From Pseudomonas sp. ABC1 (GTDB taxonomy: Bacteria; Pseudomonadota; Gammaproteobacteria; Pseudomonadales; Pseudomonadaceae): a stretch of DNA of 64,000 nt. The notes beneath the pieces are model-generated. The model was given only the letters and a program-made list of their open reading frames with translations. It did not search any database and had not been told where the DNA came from. This document shows, piece after piece, positions 62,109 through 64,000 of this stretch. The stretch's first letter is position 1, and every line of letters starts with the position of its first letter. The translations under genes and the position numbers were made by a program. The stretch is taken from the NCBI RefSeq assembly GCF_013395055.1, contig NZ_CP058349.1, positions 248,001 to 312,000 of the forward strand. Reading direction: 5' to 3'.

Positions 62109-62609
62109 TCAGTTGACGCTATAGCCGCGCCCTGTCAGGCAAGCGACCTGCGCTCGTCGATACAGCGTCGGTGCAGTCTCCGACGCGGCCGCCGCCGACA
62201 ACGGATCGAAACCACTCTGGCCGACCGCCCAGCTATGGCACTCGTACCGGTCCCGGGCCTGTTGCTCGCTGCTCTGGCCATTGGATGGGTAAGCGATAAC
62301 CTGATAGTTGGCAGGTTCCGTACTCGCCACGGTTGGCGGCGAGGCAACGACGTAGGTCTTGCGGTCCGCATTCCACAGGTAATAAGTTCCGGCAGCCAGA
62401 AAGTACAGCGTACTGCCAATCCAGATTTCCCGTGCGGCACTGGGCAGGCCATGCCCGTGTCGCGGCCCCGGCGCATGGTAACCACCACCCGGACCTTTGC
62501 CGGAGTGACCGCCACCTAGCCCAGGCCCGTGGGGCTCGGCCTGAACCGGTAATCCACAGAACAGCACCAGGCAGCCAGCAACGGCAGAACGAAACAGCGA
62601 AGAGCGCAT
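62109..62609 (-). CDS. DUF6515-type exported protein
   Basis: 166 residues: signal peptide (AVAGCLVLFCGLPVQA), a Gly/His/Pro-rich stretch (HGPGLGGGHSGKGPGGGYHAPGPRHGHG), then the conserved half with GTYYLWNADRKTYVV, VIAYPSNGQSSEQQARDRYECHSWAVGQSGFDP. Predicted periplasmic or surface protein of unknown role; the Gly/His-rich part may bind metal. GGAG upstream supports ATG 62609. Confidence 0.6.
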   Translation of the reverse strand: MRSSLFRSAVAGCLVLFCGLPVQAEPHGPGLGGGHSGKGPGGGYHAPGPRHGHGLPSAAREIWIGSTLYFLAAGTYYLWNADRKTYVVASPPTVASTEPANYQVIAYPSNGQSSEQQARDRYECHSWAVGQSGFDPLSAAAASETAPTLYRRAQVACLTGRGYSVN

Positions 62610-62711
62610 GAAAGACTCCATGAAAACGCCCCAATCGGCGCTAATGAATTCTAGGCATGCAAGGCCGAAACATTTAGTCAACGAAATGTAAGGATTGGGT
62701 AAAGCCGGCTG

Positions 62712-62990
62712 TCAGCGGTCGATATGGCCCAGGGCACGCTCAGGGTCGATCAGGTCACGGATGCGCTGCTTGAGCACCTTGGCTTCGGGGAAGCCACCAT
62801 CATGCTTGCGCTCCCACACCTGCACCCCATCGCAGGTAATCAGGAAGATCCCGCCGCTTCCGGGTACGAGCGCCACCTGCCCAAGATCGTCGGCAAAGGT
62901 CGACAGCAACTCCTGCGCCAGCCATGCGGCCCGCAGCAGCCATTGGCACTGGCAGCAATAATGGATAGCGATATTCGGCTTCTCGCCCAT
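62712..62990 (-). CDS. SelT/SelW/SelH-family (Rdx) protein
   Basis: 92-residue thioredoxin-like protein with a CxxC-type redox motif near the N terminus (IHYCCQCQWLLRAAWLAQELLSTF) and GSGGIFLI, DGVQVWERKHDGGFPE, VLKQRIRDL in the second half. The seleno-position is Cys. Function in bacteria unknown. Confidence 0.88.
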   Translation of the reverse strand: MGEKPNIAIHYCCQCQWLLRAAWLAQELLSTFADDLGQVALVPGSGGIFLITCDGVQVWERKHDGGFPEAKVLKQRIRDLIDPERALGHIDR

Positions 62991-63060
62991 GGCACCCTCT
63001 AACCGTCAAAGTGGGTGCCTATAATAGCGGCCTTTCATCGACTCGCTCACGGCCACTGCC

Positions 63061-64000
63061 ATGAAACACGCCCTTGCCATCCTGCTCATGCTCCTCAGCC
63101 TCCCCTGCCTGGCCCAGGAACAGCCGCAACCCAGGACGGGCCTGGTGCTATCCGGTGGCGCAGCCCGTGGGCTCGCTCATATCGGCGTATTGAAGGCGCT
63201 GGAGCAGAAAGGCGTGCGCATCGATGCGATTGCCGGCACCAGCATGGGCGCCGTGATCGGTGGTCTGTACGCCTCCGGCTACAGCGCCGACGAACTGGAA
63301 GTGCTGGCCATGGAAATCGACTGGCAACAGGTACTCTCCGATGATCCACCCCGCGCCGACGTACCCTTTCGGCGCAAGCAGGATGACCGCGACTTCCTGG
63401 TGAAGCGCCGTCTGAGTTTCCAGGAAGATGGCAGCCTGGGCCTGCCGCTTGGCGTCATCCAGGGGCAGAACCTGGCTCTGCTGCTGGAGCGCCTGCTGGT
63501 GCATGCCAGCGATACGCGCGACTTCGACGAGTTGCCTATTCCGTTCAGGGCCGTGGCCACGGATATCGGCAATGACGAGAAAGTCGTATTCAAACGCGGG
63601 CACCTTCCCCAGGCGATCAAGGCCAGCATGTCGATCCCGGCGGTCTTCGCCCCGGTGGAGATCGACGGTCGCCTGCTGGTCGACGGCGGCATGGTGGACA
63701 ACGTGCCTGTGGATGTCGCCCGCTCCATGGGCGTCGACCGCCTGATCGTGGTGGATATCGGCACGCCGCTGAAATCGCGCAAGGAATTGCTGACGGTCGT
63801 GGACGTGCTCAACCAGTCGATCACGATGATGACCCGCCGCAACTCCGAGATCCAACTGGCCACCCTGCAACCGGAAGACCTGCTGGTACAACCCGCACTG
63901 GCCGGCTTTGGCTCGACCGACTTTGGCCGGGCCGGTGACCTCATCGAGGCAGGCTACCGAGCAGCCAACGCCCTGGACAGCCGTCTCTTGAGCATGAGCA
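63061..64000 (+). CDS. plpD: Patatin-like phospholipase, PlpD type (partial at right edge)
   Basis: First 313 residues; the rest lies past the window. Signal peptide (ALAILLMLLSLPCLAQ), patatin domain with oxyanion motif SGGAARGLAHIG (31-42), nucleophile Ser61 in GTSMG (59-63) and Asp208 in DGG, the Ser-Asp dyad spacing known for P. aeruginosa PlpD. PlpD proteins continue with a POTRA and a barrel (type Vd secretion), to be expected beyond 64000. Confidence 0.88.
   Translation, partial: MKHALAILLMLLSLPCLAQEQPQPRTGLVLSGGAARGLAHIGVLKALEQKGVRIDAIAGTSMGAVIGGLYASGYSADELEVLAMEIDWQQVLSDDPPRADVPFRRKQDDRDFLVKRRLSFQEDGSLGLPLGVIQGQNLALLLERLLVHASDTRDFDELPIPFRAVATDIGNDEKVVFKRGHLPQAIKASMSIPAVFAPVEIDGRLLVDGGMVDNVPVDVARSMGVDRLIVVDIGTPLKSRKELLTVVDVLNQSITMMTRRNSEIQLATLQPEDLLVQPALAGFGSTDFGRAGDLIEAGYRAANALDSRLLSMS

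Overview
The window looks like a chromosomal segment of a Pseudomonas-type gammaproteobacterium. Evidence: GC-rich coding DNA, a FimV/TruA/Asd/LeuB/LeuD/LeuC block and a TrpF/AccD/FolC/DedD block in Pseudomonas-like order, a TctDE-OpdH-TctCBA citrate module, an OprC-type copper receptor, a PvdQ-like acylase, a MASE2-type adenylate cyclase (CyaB-like), and the tal-RssC-RssB-PilZ neighbourhood. Species was not determined.

Region by region. (1) 1-3.9 kb is the accessory part: an edge-truncated CD-NTase (cGAS/DncV-like cyclase) on the minus strand, divergent from a CapW-type WYL repressor and a 508-residue protein joining an N-terminal SLOG-like sensor to a C-terminal nucleoside phosphorylase/nucleosidase domain. 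This reads as a CBASS-type anti-phage system with a repeat-rich divergent operator. It is followed by about 740 bp with no convincing full gene but a perfect 14-bp inverted repeat. (2) 3.9-11.1 kb: Na+/alanine symporter, glutathione reductase, galU, a chemoreceptor with a CXXCH haem motif and a FliA-like promoter, and hemN. (3) 11.1-21.3 kb: a metal-related region with a FecI-like sigma factor behind a Fur-like box, a PvdQ-like lipoprotein acylase, a FecR-like anti-sigma, two DUF2946-type proteins, an OprC copper receptor and a CopRS-type two-component system. (4) 21.4-25 kb: dedD, folC, accD, trpF (minus). (5) 25-31.7 kb: tctE, tctD, divergent from opdH and tctCBA. (6) 31.8-40.6 kb: truA, fimV, an asd paralogue, asd, leuB, leuD, leuC (minus). 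(7) 40.7-44.3 kb: Sit/Yfe-type Mn/Fe ABC importer, then a LysR regulator. (8) 45.2-52.5 kb: dusC, initiator tRNA-Met, an outer-membrane barrel protein, a 70-residue protein, tRNA-Asp, metZ, purF, cvpA, dusA. (9) 52.7-64 kb: tal, RssC/RssB partner switch, PilZ protein, ppnP, solitary fliS, nitroreductase, YkgJ-type protein, asparaginase, trkH, CyaB-like cyclase, two small proteins and a PlpD-type patatin cut by the right edge.

The arrangement departs from the usual Pseudomonas metZ-purF-cvpA-dedD-folC-accD-trpF-truA-fimV series: the cvpA-purF-metZ module is about 26 kb away from dedD, the tct module lies between trpF and truA, and the Sit importer lies between leuC and the LysR gene. REP-like palindromes sit beside two of these junctions. 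The most interesting part for new biology is the first 3.4 kb; next are the split sigma/anti-sigma pair around the PvdQ-like lipoprotein and the haem-motif chemoreceptor.
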